In this document: positions 24,301-36,700 of the stretch, piece after piece
How positions within the stretch are numbered: the stretch's first letter is position 1
Layout of the letters: each line of letters starts with the position of its first letter
Notes under the pieces: generated by a model
Databases searched by the model: none
Seen by the model: the letters and a program-made list of their open reading frames with translations, nothing else
What the model was told of the DNA's origin: nothing
NCBI RefSeq assembly: GCF_964204645.1
Contig: NC_134026.1
Location: 29,592,650-29,656,649 of the forward strand
Length of the DNA stretch: 64,000 nt
Source: Tubulanus polymorphus
Lineage: Eukaryota; Nemertea; Palaeonemertea; Tubulaniformes; Tubulanidae
Direction of reading: 5' to 3'
Program-made: the position numbers and the translations under genes

Positions 24301-27300
24301 TTCAAGCTCACGCCTCTAAAGTTCTCAATAAATCTATAGTTAGTATAGTACGCGATCAGCACACGGAAATCGATGCTCTGCCGAAACGTAGTAAATCTTC
24401 ACGTTTAAATTCTGCTGAGTTTTTAGCGATTGGTCGCCATACTCCGCAACGCGAGAGACCAACAATACGACCGGTCAAACCAAAAATCAAACATAAAATA
24501 CCCGGTCAGTAAAATAACGTCCTAATGAAATATTTTAGTTAAGTATCATTTTGCAACTTGGTTAGTTTTAATACAATAATAAATTATTGGTTATTACAGA
24601 TATAGGAGATAGCGTGCTACTTGGACCTCAGGTAAATTGGTTCATATTGCATAGTGGTACATAAGTCAGTTATATACCTTCAAAATGGGCCTATTCTAAA
24701 TTTGTTCATGGTTTTTCCAATTTCAGAATATTGGACGAATCATAACAATTCCAGAAACATATTTAGCTCAAGTTCAGATGGATGTTATTCCAGGTACAAT
24801 GATACACCGGAGAATAGTAAAATCTTTGATACTTCCGAGGGTAGGGGCCTAACTAGTATTATTGTAATCTCCATCTTTCAGTGGCTAATGGTGCGATGGT
24901 GAGCAATGTGAAAGACAGCGATGAACATTACGTCTACATAGATCTTAGGAAAGTAGAATGGGATCATAAATTGTTTTACTGGAGACCAAAAGGGACCATC
25001 GGTGATAGGTACGATCCTCGATGATAATTCGTTTATCCTGAAGTTTTTTGTCAACACTTTTTCTTCATGAATTGAACTATTTCAGACTCAGTATTCAACC
25101 GGTGGATCAGGAAAAACCCGATGAATTAATGGAAGTCGATGTAGATTCAAGGAGTGAAAATTCTCCTCGTGTTCCATCTGTCTCTTTCTCTCGACCTACG
25201 ACTGTTAAACAACGTCCTCATACATCTAGACCTACAGTTAGTACCGCATGCTATTTACTCTTAAAACATCCTAAAAACAAACTTCTTTCAGATCAGGGAA
25301 AATTGCGAATTCCGGCTTTAGTCAGGAATATCTGCCGGTAATAAGTGGCACAATGAACCTCTTGAGAAGGAAACAGTCCCCACTGGATTCCTTGATCTGT
25401 AAGAACCCTGTAAAGAATGATATTTGTTGTTAATTTGAATGTTTTGTTCTAGTATTCTGAAACGCCACGTCCGATGTCGGCCGTGCTCGCTGAAAAATTG
25501 CAACTCGAAATCGAACCCAAATCGCTCGAGAATCTCCAACAAGGTGCCGACATTCTCGAGAAAAATCTGTACGATTGCATACAATGTGCCGTAGAAACAG
25601 TTACCGCTAATCTACCGTCAAAAAAACAGACAGTTCCGGCTCAAGTGTTCTTAGGTGAATTACCAGCCAGTGTATGGAGGACATCGCACGGACAAATTAT
25701 AGAGACTACCACTAGTCAGCCGGGGTAAGTAAAGGACTCAACTCCTTAATTTGCAGTTAAGATTGACTGAAATTATAAGCGGAGAACTATGGAACTGGAA
25801 CTAGAGGACAGACATAATGTACTGTATAACCTATATTATAGTACTCCACGTGTTGGAAGCGCTTCCACTTATGAAAGAATAGACCAAATACAACAAGCAC
25901 CCGTTCAGAAATCGGGACTTACAGAAAAAACTTCCGAAAAACGAATTCGATCCAGTCAACCGACTCCGCGGAGAGAGAAAACCCCAGAGATTCTAAATCG
26001 TCAAAGAGAAACATCTAAAAGTGCAGTCATGGTAGGAACACTACAGATAAACTGAATATATTCACAGGGTGCCGCCACTTTCAACCCATTTACAAATCCC
26101 CTGAATTTTCCCTGGTTTTTCCATCTGATTACACAAAATTTCAGAGTGAATCAGAGTACGTGGTCAATAGCATTATCCAACATTGAACTTACAGATTCCT
26201 GCAGCGGATGAAATAACGATTCATCAATCTGCCTGTTCACAATGCAGCAAAGAAAAACTACTGCAGTCTCCGGCAATAAGCCTGAATTTCGACCGGGAGA
26301 CAACGGATGAATACCGAGCCAAAACTCCAACTCCAGTCATCGCGAAATTCTCATCGGAGCTGAAGAGTACTCGCCCGATGAGCGCGATCGACGCTTACAG
26401 TTACTTCCGTCGTCAACAGAAATTAAAAACAGAATCGGAAGATGGAGTTTTTCATTCGGAATATCAACATAGAAGAACTGAAGCTTGGCGAGAATCGGCT
26501 AAAGATATAAGAAAATCTCCGTCTAAAATCGGTTAGTCAAACAATTATTAATCCTACCGTAAACTTCATCTAATTTGGATATAGCCTAGGGATCATTCAT
26601 TTATTACGTACGCATTAGGGGAGGGGGGAGGGGTTTGTGCAATTGCGTACTGTAATGCTTACGTATAAAAAAAATGGCTGAAAAAAAGTTAAATTTCATG
26701 CGTATGTAATAAATGAATGATCCCCTACTTAGACTTTTACCTAACTTAGACAAAAATAAAATCATTTTCTGATTTCTTATTTCATTTTCCGATTCCTTAA
26801 TCCTCTTTTTTGTGGTCCTAGTTTGGCAAGGTTAACTGTATTTCATTGTAAAATTTTTCTATGTTTTCATAGTTGTAAAGGATGAAAGTATGACGAATAT
26901 CTCGGGATCCGCCGAACCTCCGAGCACCGATCATACGGCAAAGTTCCGAATCTCAATAAAACAGGGAGATGATTGGTTAGCGAGAGGACGAGATGTTTAC
27001 ATCGAAGAGGTGATAAAACGTACTCAACCGGCTCCTATACCCGGCTGGAAGGATGGGTTAAAACATCGCGCTAAATCAGCTCAAAGACCTTGTTCATCGT
27101 AAGTGTTATTATCATATGTATATAAAAAAAACATATAAACAGGCTTCATTCAATCATTTGAATGTTGAATTTTACAGACGACCAACAACTCCAAATTATC
27201 TCACCACATCTATGATCAATAGTTCAGTTGCAGGTAAAGTTTTAATCAACTCACTTTCTTGAAATACCTCGAATGCTTTCAATGTTGTAAGGATTATTTT

Positions 27301-28280
27301 GAATATTTTACAACAAAATTCATTTCTCCGTCCGTTTATTGATAAAGTATGTATGCCCATATATTGTTTACAGTGATACCGATGACACCAGTGGCTACAC
27401 CGCTTTATATAAGCGAACCACAAATATCTTCTCATAATATCAGAAGGTTAGGAACTCTACGGTCTGGCAAAAAAATCACTAATTTGGATGATTAATACCT
27501 AACACTGAGAACGCTTTGATTTATGATTAAAAAGGGATGAAATAACTGAACGTAAATGAACTGCTGCACGGTTTTTGACCGGAAATGATCTGATCTTCGC
27601 TTGATTTGAATACTGCACGAATGTGGTTCTTCTGCGCTTTATTTCTCACGATGTAAATACTATGCACGCTGAATGAAGCACACGCGATTCACCCGAATCT
27701 CTCTAACCCCTTCTATTGCTTCCCTCTCTACCTTACTATCTATACTAGCTGTGACATTTTCCTACTCTCTGAATAAAACAAGCCAAATCACTTAACTGCA
27801 CAAAGGTATGTGTCTTCACATCGATAATCAACATTGTTTCAATTCATCCTAACCGAAATCTTGATTCAAAAACATTTGATAAAATGTGCCTGTAATTCAA
27901 ATTTCAGATCAAGACAAAAATCCCCGGCAAGAGTTTTACCCAGACATAGTATGGGTGTGGTATGTTTAGACTGTCACAATTCACAGAGTATTTATGATAT
28001 AGACGACTATTGTTATTACGGTCACACAGTTACCCCTGAACCGACTGAGGAATTATCACCCGAACGAACTGAAACAGTCGCCGCGTTACCGGCTGTGAAT
28101 GATCAATTATCATCAGAAATCGAGAGAACTGAAAACAAGTCTGCGAAACAAGCGAAGAAAGATCACTCGAGTTCGGCCAGTAATAAAATAGAACCAGGAC
28201 AAGTGATGTATTTCTCTAGTAAACAACCTTATTTCACTACAATGAAAGTAGTAATAGAGTCAAAACAGACCAAACTCTAA
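21369..28280 (+). CDS. Leucine-rich-repeat protein, 25 exons, about 1181 aa, family not identified
   Basis: Exons: 21369-21396 (start uncertain), 21636-21698, 21796-21923, 22412-22568, 22649-22699, 22800-22861, 22973-23099, 23192-23270, 23351-23533, 23615-23717, 23794-23915, 23995-24175, 24249-24504, 24600-24631, 24727-24793, 24882-25008, 25086-25240, 25297-25337, 25453-25724, 25785-26031, 26195-26531, 26873-27098, 27178-27233, 27374-27446, 27908-28280. All phases agree to the TAA. The N-terminus has leucine-rich repeats (LESLILRGNDIESV, LWTLDLTNNKVKSLDGL, LHLSLVGNPQLENDP) closed by a cap-like VIDCLPHLWMLDG. A helical middle follows, then a beta-rich SH3-like stretch with LLGPQNIGRIITIP. The C-terminal half is Ser/Pro/Arg-rich and looks disordered. 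Such LRR-capped proteins are often cytoskeletal or ciliary, but I do not recognise this one. The first exon and the 25297 exon are the weakest calls. Confidence 0.8.
26589..26724. mobile_element. MITE with 27-bp terminal inverted repeats in an LRR-gene intron
   Basis: The left end 26589-26615 (starting GGGATCATTCATTTATTACG) and right end 26698-26724 are inverted copies with one mismatch in 27 bp. CTA flanks both sides, consistent with a TA or CTA target-site duplication. The 136-bp element has no coding capacity and lies between exons 26195-26531 and 26873-27098. The class (Tc1/mariner-like or PIF/Harbinger-like) is not certain. Confidence 0.8.
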
Positions 28281-28511
28281 TTATACCGTCCTTAACTGTT
28301 AATTTTATGAAATTATCAGATTTTTTAATGAATGAATTGGCTTTATTTCTATCTGTCTCATATTGTTAATTCTTTTTTGTATGAGTGCAATGATGAATGA
28401 TGTTAGGTGTTTTCCGTTACCTGTGATATAAATACAGTAATTAAATCAACACAGTGTATGCAAACTTATATATCTATATATGTACATTTGTGAATTTTAA
28501 TTTATGAATTT

Positions 28512-28517
28512 AATAAA
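28512..28517 (+). terminator. Poly(A) signal AATAAA for the LRR gene
   Basis: It lies about 230 bp past the LRR stop codon at 28280, in AT-rich 3' UTR-like DNA. Confidence 0.5.
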
Positions 28518-28673
28518 CTATTGATACACAAAATGAGAAAACTGTTTGATTAGCATCGATTTCATAGAGCGGATCATTATACAGGTCATTTCTACTATCA
28601 ATAAAGGATCATATGATGGAAATCCCGAGACATGGATGAAAATCAGGACGACAAACTGAACCATATTTTATGA

Positions 28674-28679
28674 TTTATT
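28674..28679 (-). terminator. Poly(A) signal AATAAA for SZT2
   Basis: The minus-strand hexamer lies about 185 bp past the SZT2 stop codon. It is the likely 3' end signal of the 29-kb gene. Confidence 0.5.
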
Positions 28680-28861
28680 GTCAATTCTTCTCACATGCGC
28701 AGAATCAAATAAATTTACAACTTACATGAAAAAAATTCAATTTTATCAAATTATAATCATTCGCATTATTTACACATTATCATAATGAAAGACTCAATTT
28801 TCAATACTTTTCCTTCCACTTAAGACTTACTGGCGCTCACTAGTACTCATTTAAAGACGAA

Positions 28862-31800
28862 TTAGGGGCTGACAATTCCACTCCACAGATGATAACAACA
28901 AGCGTTTATAAATCCTTCGATATGAGTTTGCATCGATAATGCTGGAATATTCGGTTGACTCGGTGTGTGAAATTGTCCTGAAGTCTCTTCTTTGTAAACT
29001 GCTGATAAATCCTGAAAAACGAAAACCACAGGAAATGAAAACATCTTTCAATGACTACAGCAAAGGCAGTTCTAGGAATTTATGAAAGGGGTTGACCTGA
29101 AGAATGGAATAGGCACTTTATTGAAGAGGGTGTATTTTGCCATGCGAGTGTCACAGGTGTAGGCCCTAAATTTTTAAAAGTTAAGGCGGAGGGCCTTTTT
29201 TCGATAAATTTTCATTATCTAAAATTTTTCTTTGCAAAAAGTTTTTGGAGGGCACATTCGAATTTCGAAGGGGTGGACTGGTCCCTTGATACAACAAATA
29301 CTGGATACTTACAGCAGTTTTATGGATGCCATCTACTGATACAAGAATAAATGTATCTAGATAGTTCGGATTCAGTACAGCCTATTAAATAAAACAAGCA
29401 GTTTCCATCACATATCATACAATAAAAGAAATGTCAATTTTGTACATCTAGATTTAAGTAAAACTTACAAGATACTGAACAAGATTATCAGCGCTGGTGA
29501 AATTACGATGAGTTTCTGGATATTTATTGACTAGAACACGAATCAGACCTTGGTACCACGCGAGAGGCATATTAGTTAATGGTAGCAGTCTCTTATCCAT
29601 TGACTTCAACGGTTCTTTATACACCATTCCTAACATCTCTTCGAACTCGGTGAATGACAGCTTCGTCAGATACTGAAGAAGAAAAACATGGAAATCATCA
29701 ATATCGAGTGATTCCTAACTTCGACAATATTTTCTTATCAAAGTTAAACTTCTGAACCCGGTTCCATAGTTGTGAGATAAGATTTGACACTTAAAATATT
29801 TGAAATTAACTAATTTGATGAACAACTGTGAAACCGGGTCCCGTATATGACATACAGTATCTCTTGCTTCATCTGAGTCGTTAGTATTGCGTTTTCTACG
29901 AAGTCGTTCCTCATCAGCGCGATCTCCGACTAAAGTTCGATCCCACAGAATATCGCGTCTACATTGAGCCATTGTGTTATCAACCATTGTCTGAATTCTA
30001 GCCCTGTTTCATATGAATATGAGAATACATTAATCTTCACAGCAAAATAAATTCCTTCGGTTCTCAATTTTAAAAGCAATTCATTACACTTACTTGGCTT
30101 TGAAGGCTTCTTGTTTCATGACCGTGTAAAGAGGAGTTTGGTGCATGTTTGAGTAACCTAGATAATTGGTTGTTGTAGCTGATTTACTTCCAGGTTCAGG
30201 AGAAGCATCTTCTTTGTCTATAAACGCAAATATAAAACTTTACATACAAGTTGGGTACAGTACATGTATACCATCGGACAACAATAACTAACCTGCTGGA
30301 AATCTCTTCGATCCAGGAGCAACTTGTAACGTTATAGTTTTCTTCTCGGCGGTTAATTTCGGAAACAATTCGCGTTTACTGCTCAATAAGAGGAAGTATT
30401 TCAGTTTCAGAATGCTTCGGTCGAGATCTGAAAGTCTTCCAAACATCGGCGTGTTCAGAGTGAATACTAATCCAACGTCGTAATCTTCCGTTTTCTGATG
30501 TATTCCTTCAATTTCTTCCATACAACCGACATGATACGACTGACTAACTAATGCATAATCAAAGTCCTACAGATTCAATACATAATATCAGCGATTAGTT
30601 TTACATATGCAAAACTGCACTCAGTTCTCCAGGGGCCAGTTGCACAGTCGTGACTTAAGTCCAAAAGGGGTCTTAAATCTTAAGACTGGTCTTAAGTTGT
30701 TAGATCGGCTTTAGAACTAAGTTGGTCTTAGACTGGTCTTAAGTCTAAGCCACGACTATGCAACCGGCCCCAGGTGCTAATCTAACAATTAACAATAACA
30801 GATTATTCGTTTTTTCACTTACGACGATATCATCTTCCGGAATTTGAGTTTGCAACATTTTGATCGCTCTCATTTTGTAGAGTTTGTCATGGTTCAACAT
30901 GTATTCAAACAACTGATGCGGAGCACTACTCGGACTCAATACAACCAACGTATCTGAAACAGAATAAATCCATGAAATAACATCCCAAATATTTCAATAC
31001 AGCAAAGAGTTTCCATTGATTTCTACTAGCTCCGTTACCATTAAAAGCATAATTTCTGGAGAAATTCGGAGGTCTTGGATAGTATTTGATGAAGTCAGCG
31101 AGGAAACTGGATAGATGGAAATCAGCTTTGAAGACATTCTGTCGTCCGCCGATGTAAGCTTGGGCCGTTCTCAAATGGAAGTCGTGCGCAAATGAATGAA
31201 CGTGAATCAAATCTTTAAACTTGTCGCATTCATCGGTGAAGAACATCGCCATCTAGAGAAATAAAACCATACATAGTTTCAGCAATAGCTTCTCGATAAT
31301 GATTTTACATTTTGTGACGAACGAGGTTTAAACTACCTGAGGAGAAACGCTGCTTTTAACGACCGGTATTTTTGTACATTCAAACGCGTAGAGTTTCACA
31401 CAGAAATAAACATCGCGGAACCCGATTTCTACCAGTATTATTCCACCTAATATCGCCTTCTGTAAGTGATATAAATTACTCGTATCCTGCAACTTCTTCT
31501 CGTAACTGTGTTTGCGTTTCTGTTGTTGTGAATGGGGTTGAGTTTGGTGGATTTTCTCGGGATTCGGTGCCGTTCCACTGCTCTTACGAGTTCTAAAAAT
31601 CATCCAGGCAGAAATGTATCACGATCATTCAGTAATTTCGTTCAAATCGACTTCAACTCAATCAATGATTTAGCCTGTATATTCTATTTCAAAGAAACAA
31701 ACCTTTTAGGAGATGGCGGCCTAGTTTGTATCTGTATGAATCCTATTGACTGTAAGTATTGAATATACTGTTGTATCATACTACTGCGTAGATCGATGTG

Positions 31801-33701
31801 CCAACCTTCTTCAAACCGTGAAGTTCGTCTCCTACGACTGACGTCGGGGGATGATGTCTGAATTCCCGTCGATACCTTTTTGATACTCGAACCAGAACTA
31901 TGACGTGAACGCTACAAATATTTAAACAATGCAGATTATCTGAATCAGGGTCAATTAAGACAATTTCAGGCGAATAATACGAAATAAACAATTCATGACA
32001 TATACCGGCACAATTTATTAAAATACCCAAAGGTGACATAATCAACGACATTCAGGGATTGATCTAAATATCAGGGATGGTGGGTAGCTCTGAATTGAGA
32101 CTGATACTGAACCTCAGATTAAGAATTTAAGATAATGCAAAATATAGGTAACTCTAAACACGGTACCAACCTTTCCTTCAGTAACTGTAGCAGATAGAGT
32201 AGGTGTACTGAGAGATAGTGGTTTATAGCTGGTCGATGGTACGTAGGTTTTAATCCGTGCTACAACTCTCTTTCTCCACTGAGGACTGAATAGAAACGGT
32301 GTCGCCACATAGTGGATTAAACGAGATGATTGTTTCAATAGTTCCAGTACATCTTCCTGTAATTACAATCAATGCATTCACACTCATTGTATATCTACGA
32401 GTTGATGATAATTCTGAGGATACTTACAGCTATTGGAACATGAGAATGTCCAGATCTTTGTTGCCACAATACGTACAACTTTTCTAATTTCAATCTTTTC
32501 TCCGAATCTATAGAAAAACGTGAGACACTTTCAATAAAAGATCCTCCACCATAATTCATGATATAGATTATAGAGTAATAAGACAAGAAGCCTGTCGGCT
32601 TATATAGCTCCGCTGTCTTTGTTGTGGCTTGGAGCATAGACTATCACATCAGTATCTATTTGAAACTAGATGTTCAGGGACATTATAGCCACTTGGAGAA
32701 GGGCCACAATACCAATAATCATACTAACATACTCTAAACTGACAAACTGGAGGAGTAGTGATTGAAAGGAAAATCTAAAAAAGGCCTAATTTGCATAATT
32801 TATGCAAAATCAAAAATATGGCTCTATACTTTTGTAGGCACTCCCCAATAGATCATTCATATGAAGTTTGGTTGAAATCTACTGAAAACTGGAGTAGAAG
32901 TAGCAATTTAAGTGAAAATCTAAAAATAGCCCTAATTTGCATAATTTATGCAAAATCAAAAGTATGGCTCTGTACTTTTGTAGGCACTCCCCCATAGATC
33001 ATTCATACCAAGTTTCATCAAGATCCCATCAGAACTGTAGGACTAGTAGGGATATAAAGAAAAAGTTGACGCCGGACACCGAACACCGGACGGACGGACG
33101 GACGACGACGACGAACCCCCTAACCCATCAGCTCCGCTGACCTTCGGTCACAGCGGAGCTAAAAAACTAACCTCGTTTTTCAGAGTTTCTCGTTTCTAAT
33201 ATTTGCAGGCCATGTTTATATACGGGATCTTTACTGTTTCCATAGCTGGCGTTGTGGAGTCGTTTCTTCGGATGATTATCCCACAATAATTCGTGGAATG
33301 GTTGCCCTCCTCCAGAAGAGGGACGCGAACCATGAGATGTACGTGATAAATCTCTTAAAGGTGGTGCAGCCGATCGGATCAGAAACTCGTGATGCATGTT
33401 ACTGTTGTAAGGATTTGGCTCCTAAACACATGAAATTTTATATTTTAACGTTGTATCTTTATTTGGTCACGGGTTAGATATATAACCAGTTTTATGGAAT
33501 GCTTTACCTATCTACATCAGATCTGCCAAATCACTACAATGTTTTAATACTCATCTTAAAACTGAACTTTTCACCAGACAGTTCAACTAAATTATTCATG
33601 TGCATGTTTTAAATGTTTTGTAAGATGTTTTTAGCTTAAAGTTTTTTTATTTGTAAAGCGCTTTAGAGCCATTTTTGGATTAAGGCGCTATATAAATATT
33701 G

Positions 33702-33745
<44 letters not shown>

Positions 33746-36700
33746 TAATAATAATAATAATATAACAATAATTATAACAATTTATATATTTTCATTACCT
33801 TCACGTTGATATGATGTTGAAACAGACCCAGTTTCTGACTGATGATATTCGTCAGTAATGTGTCACGACTGATGTGCCATTCTATCAGTTTTTCAACTCT
33901 TCTCTCTAAATTCGTCACTAAATCTGATGCCCAGTTGTATGTATAAACGGTCAACTATAAATACATAACATAGCATTACACTTATACCAAATCTGCAGTC
34001 AACGATAAAATATCAAAGACTTACCAGTTTATCAGTTGTTTCCAGCAGTAAAAATCTCTGACGAGGGATGAATGTTTTATCAGCTATTGATAAACTGGAT
34101 AAGTCTCCTCCAGGGGGCGTAGAATCAAATGGTTGGTACCTTTGGAAACTTTTATGAGCTGTAAAAACAATTCAGAATTTATCATTTCCATAAATTGGTC
34201 CAGTACGTAGAAATATTAAACTCATTACTCAATAAGACTTGAACCATACTCTTACTTTTTGGATTAGTCAAAGACACGCCGTCTTCATCATCGATATCCG
34301 TGTACTCGATACTGTGTCGCCATTGTCGAACATTTCGCCCAATGCCGAAGAAATTAGCGTGTGACCCGGGTAGAGGTGAACTGCGACTGTGAGGTAGATC
34401 AAGCGGTTGTGGCTTCTTCTCTCCAGAGTGCTACGTAAGAGACGTAATGAATATTCTAAATGATTCATACCTCGATGAGTTTTGACATTTCAAATACTTA
34501 CGTGTCGTCCCGATATACGAACTGGCATATACGGATGAAAACTCATGTCCGAGTTGCGTTGAACTCCTTGGAATAATTTCACGACTGTATCCGAACAAAT
34601 ACTGTTGACGATATTCTGTATTTCTCTCAGCACAAAATCGACAGAATGTCTCGATTGTAAAGTCATCTGTATTTTGTACATTGACGGTACACCTGAATAC
34701 ATATAAACGATATCACTATTACTATCAGTTTACTATAACATGTAGAAATATTCATTGAATTTACCTAGTTTTATACAGAATTCGAACCATTCTTCCATTA
34801 ACATGTGATGTATCCGCGATAACATTCCAGTTTCTCCATTTTCAAAGCGTTGTATTTGTTGACGTCTTTCGACTTCTCTGCGACGTTGTGCTTCCATATC
34901 CTGCCAATTAGGACTCGTCTCCACCTAAGAATTGATCCTATATGTGCTAACGTGTTTTCGGCCAATTATTGAAGATATTTATGAAACGATGTAATGACGT
35001 ACTTGAGTAGTTTTTCCTTTAAGAGCTTCGAGGAATTCCTTGCCGAATGTTACCGGTGATGTTTTTTCTTTTGGAGTTTTATCTCCAGCTCTGCGAGGTG
35101 GACCCGGTCCTGGAGTAGTCGGACCCTTCAACGCAGCGGTTTCTAAAATTCGTTTGAGAAAATCAATCAAAATATTTCAGAAGAAAAATTTCAAGATCCA
35201 GCTATATTGTGCCATATGTGTGCCATGTACAGTTTACAATGTGAACTCATTATAATGAACATAAACTTTGACCCAATGAAAATAATTTCATACACATTTC
35301 AAAAGTTTCACTGCATTGCTCTTTTCATATTCAATTAAGCTATATAGTTTCCATATCCCAATCATGAAATATACATAAAGATTAGTAAATATTCTAAAAA
35401 TAGGCAAAATATACAAAAATGGAAAAAATGAATTTTTGGTTAGAGAAAAGCGAATGATAACTCAAATTCAGCTAAAAATCAAACGATGAAATAATAATAG
35501 AGGCAGCGGCATTGTAATGTGACTATATATCTAAAGCAATTCTTGAAAGCTGAAAATGATGAAAAATAAAATCATAACAAAACTTATACATATGAGGGTT
35601 CACACATTCAACCAGGCTCCAGAAAGAACATTCAAATCTTTAATATTCAGTGATTCTTCCACAAATCAAGACCCAAGTCGTGGAAGAGTCATAAATTATT
35701 CAGCTTAATCTACAACTGTGAAACTGAATTCATGATATTGATGAGAGTTTCTAAATGTGAGCGAAAATCGTTCAAAACTAATGGAATCTTTAAGGAGTGG
35801 AGACATGATAGAGCTGTAGTTGGACAGTGGATCAGGTAAAGCTGTGAATGCTATCTGAATAAAGCATGCGGACCCAGCAACATCATTACATTACCTGCTG
35901 TTATCGTAGGCCGTCTGGTGTGAAGGCCTCCTGATGCTTTCACTATAGCAAATAATGAAACAAAAACAGGAAAACTAAATTCATCACAAACGGAAAAAAA
36001 AACGCAACAAACATCATTCATTACTACATAGGTTAGAATTCTAGAATCTCTCTTCATCTGGATATAACGAGGAGACTGATTTACCCTTGCAAGTACAACA
36101 TCTACAAAGCAAAGCTGTTTAGTTATTTCAGTCAGTATCAGTTGTACACACATGCAATTAATATTACAGCTCAAAAATTTCCGAAAACAATTCTTTACTA
36201 TTACTTAAGATGTTTTAAACATGCACTTGATACATTTTCCAATCCCCCGAAGCATCAAGTGACAATAGCTGGGAGATGTTAGGACAAAGTTCAAGATCAT
36301 GAAGTATTGTAAACTGCACAGTGAGAAGTAAAGAACCAATGATTAATGCCCAATTTCAACAGTATTATAAACCCAAACCACCAGTAGAGATTCGATTTAA
36401 CATTCAAAAGACAAAATTCAATTCATTGATGGATTCTATTCATGAATTTGTGAAACTGAAGATACACGAATAAGAGTTCACACACCGGGATTACAGCGAT
36501 CTATATAGAACTAGATGAAAATCATCAAAAATAGTTCAAATCATAACTGTATTGGTTCAAATTGTTGAGAACATCAGAGGATTCATTAGTTTCCATTCGT
36601 AACATATCATCATTAATCAGTTTAAGCCGGCAAAACCAGGCAGGAAAATAATGATGCTAATAATTTGAAGCAGATGTGAGAAAGGTATATACACATGATG

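Larger units (their letters stand above)
28281..28861. other. Convergent 3' region of the LRR gene and SZT2
   Basis: The two stop codons face each other across 581 bp. A plus-strand AATAAA at 28512-28517 suits the LRR gene and a minus-strand AATAAA at 28674-28679 (read TTTATT on plus) suits SZT2, so the transcripts may end within about 200 bp of each other. No ORF or repeat is seen. Confidence 0.6.
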
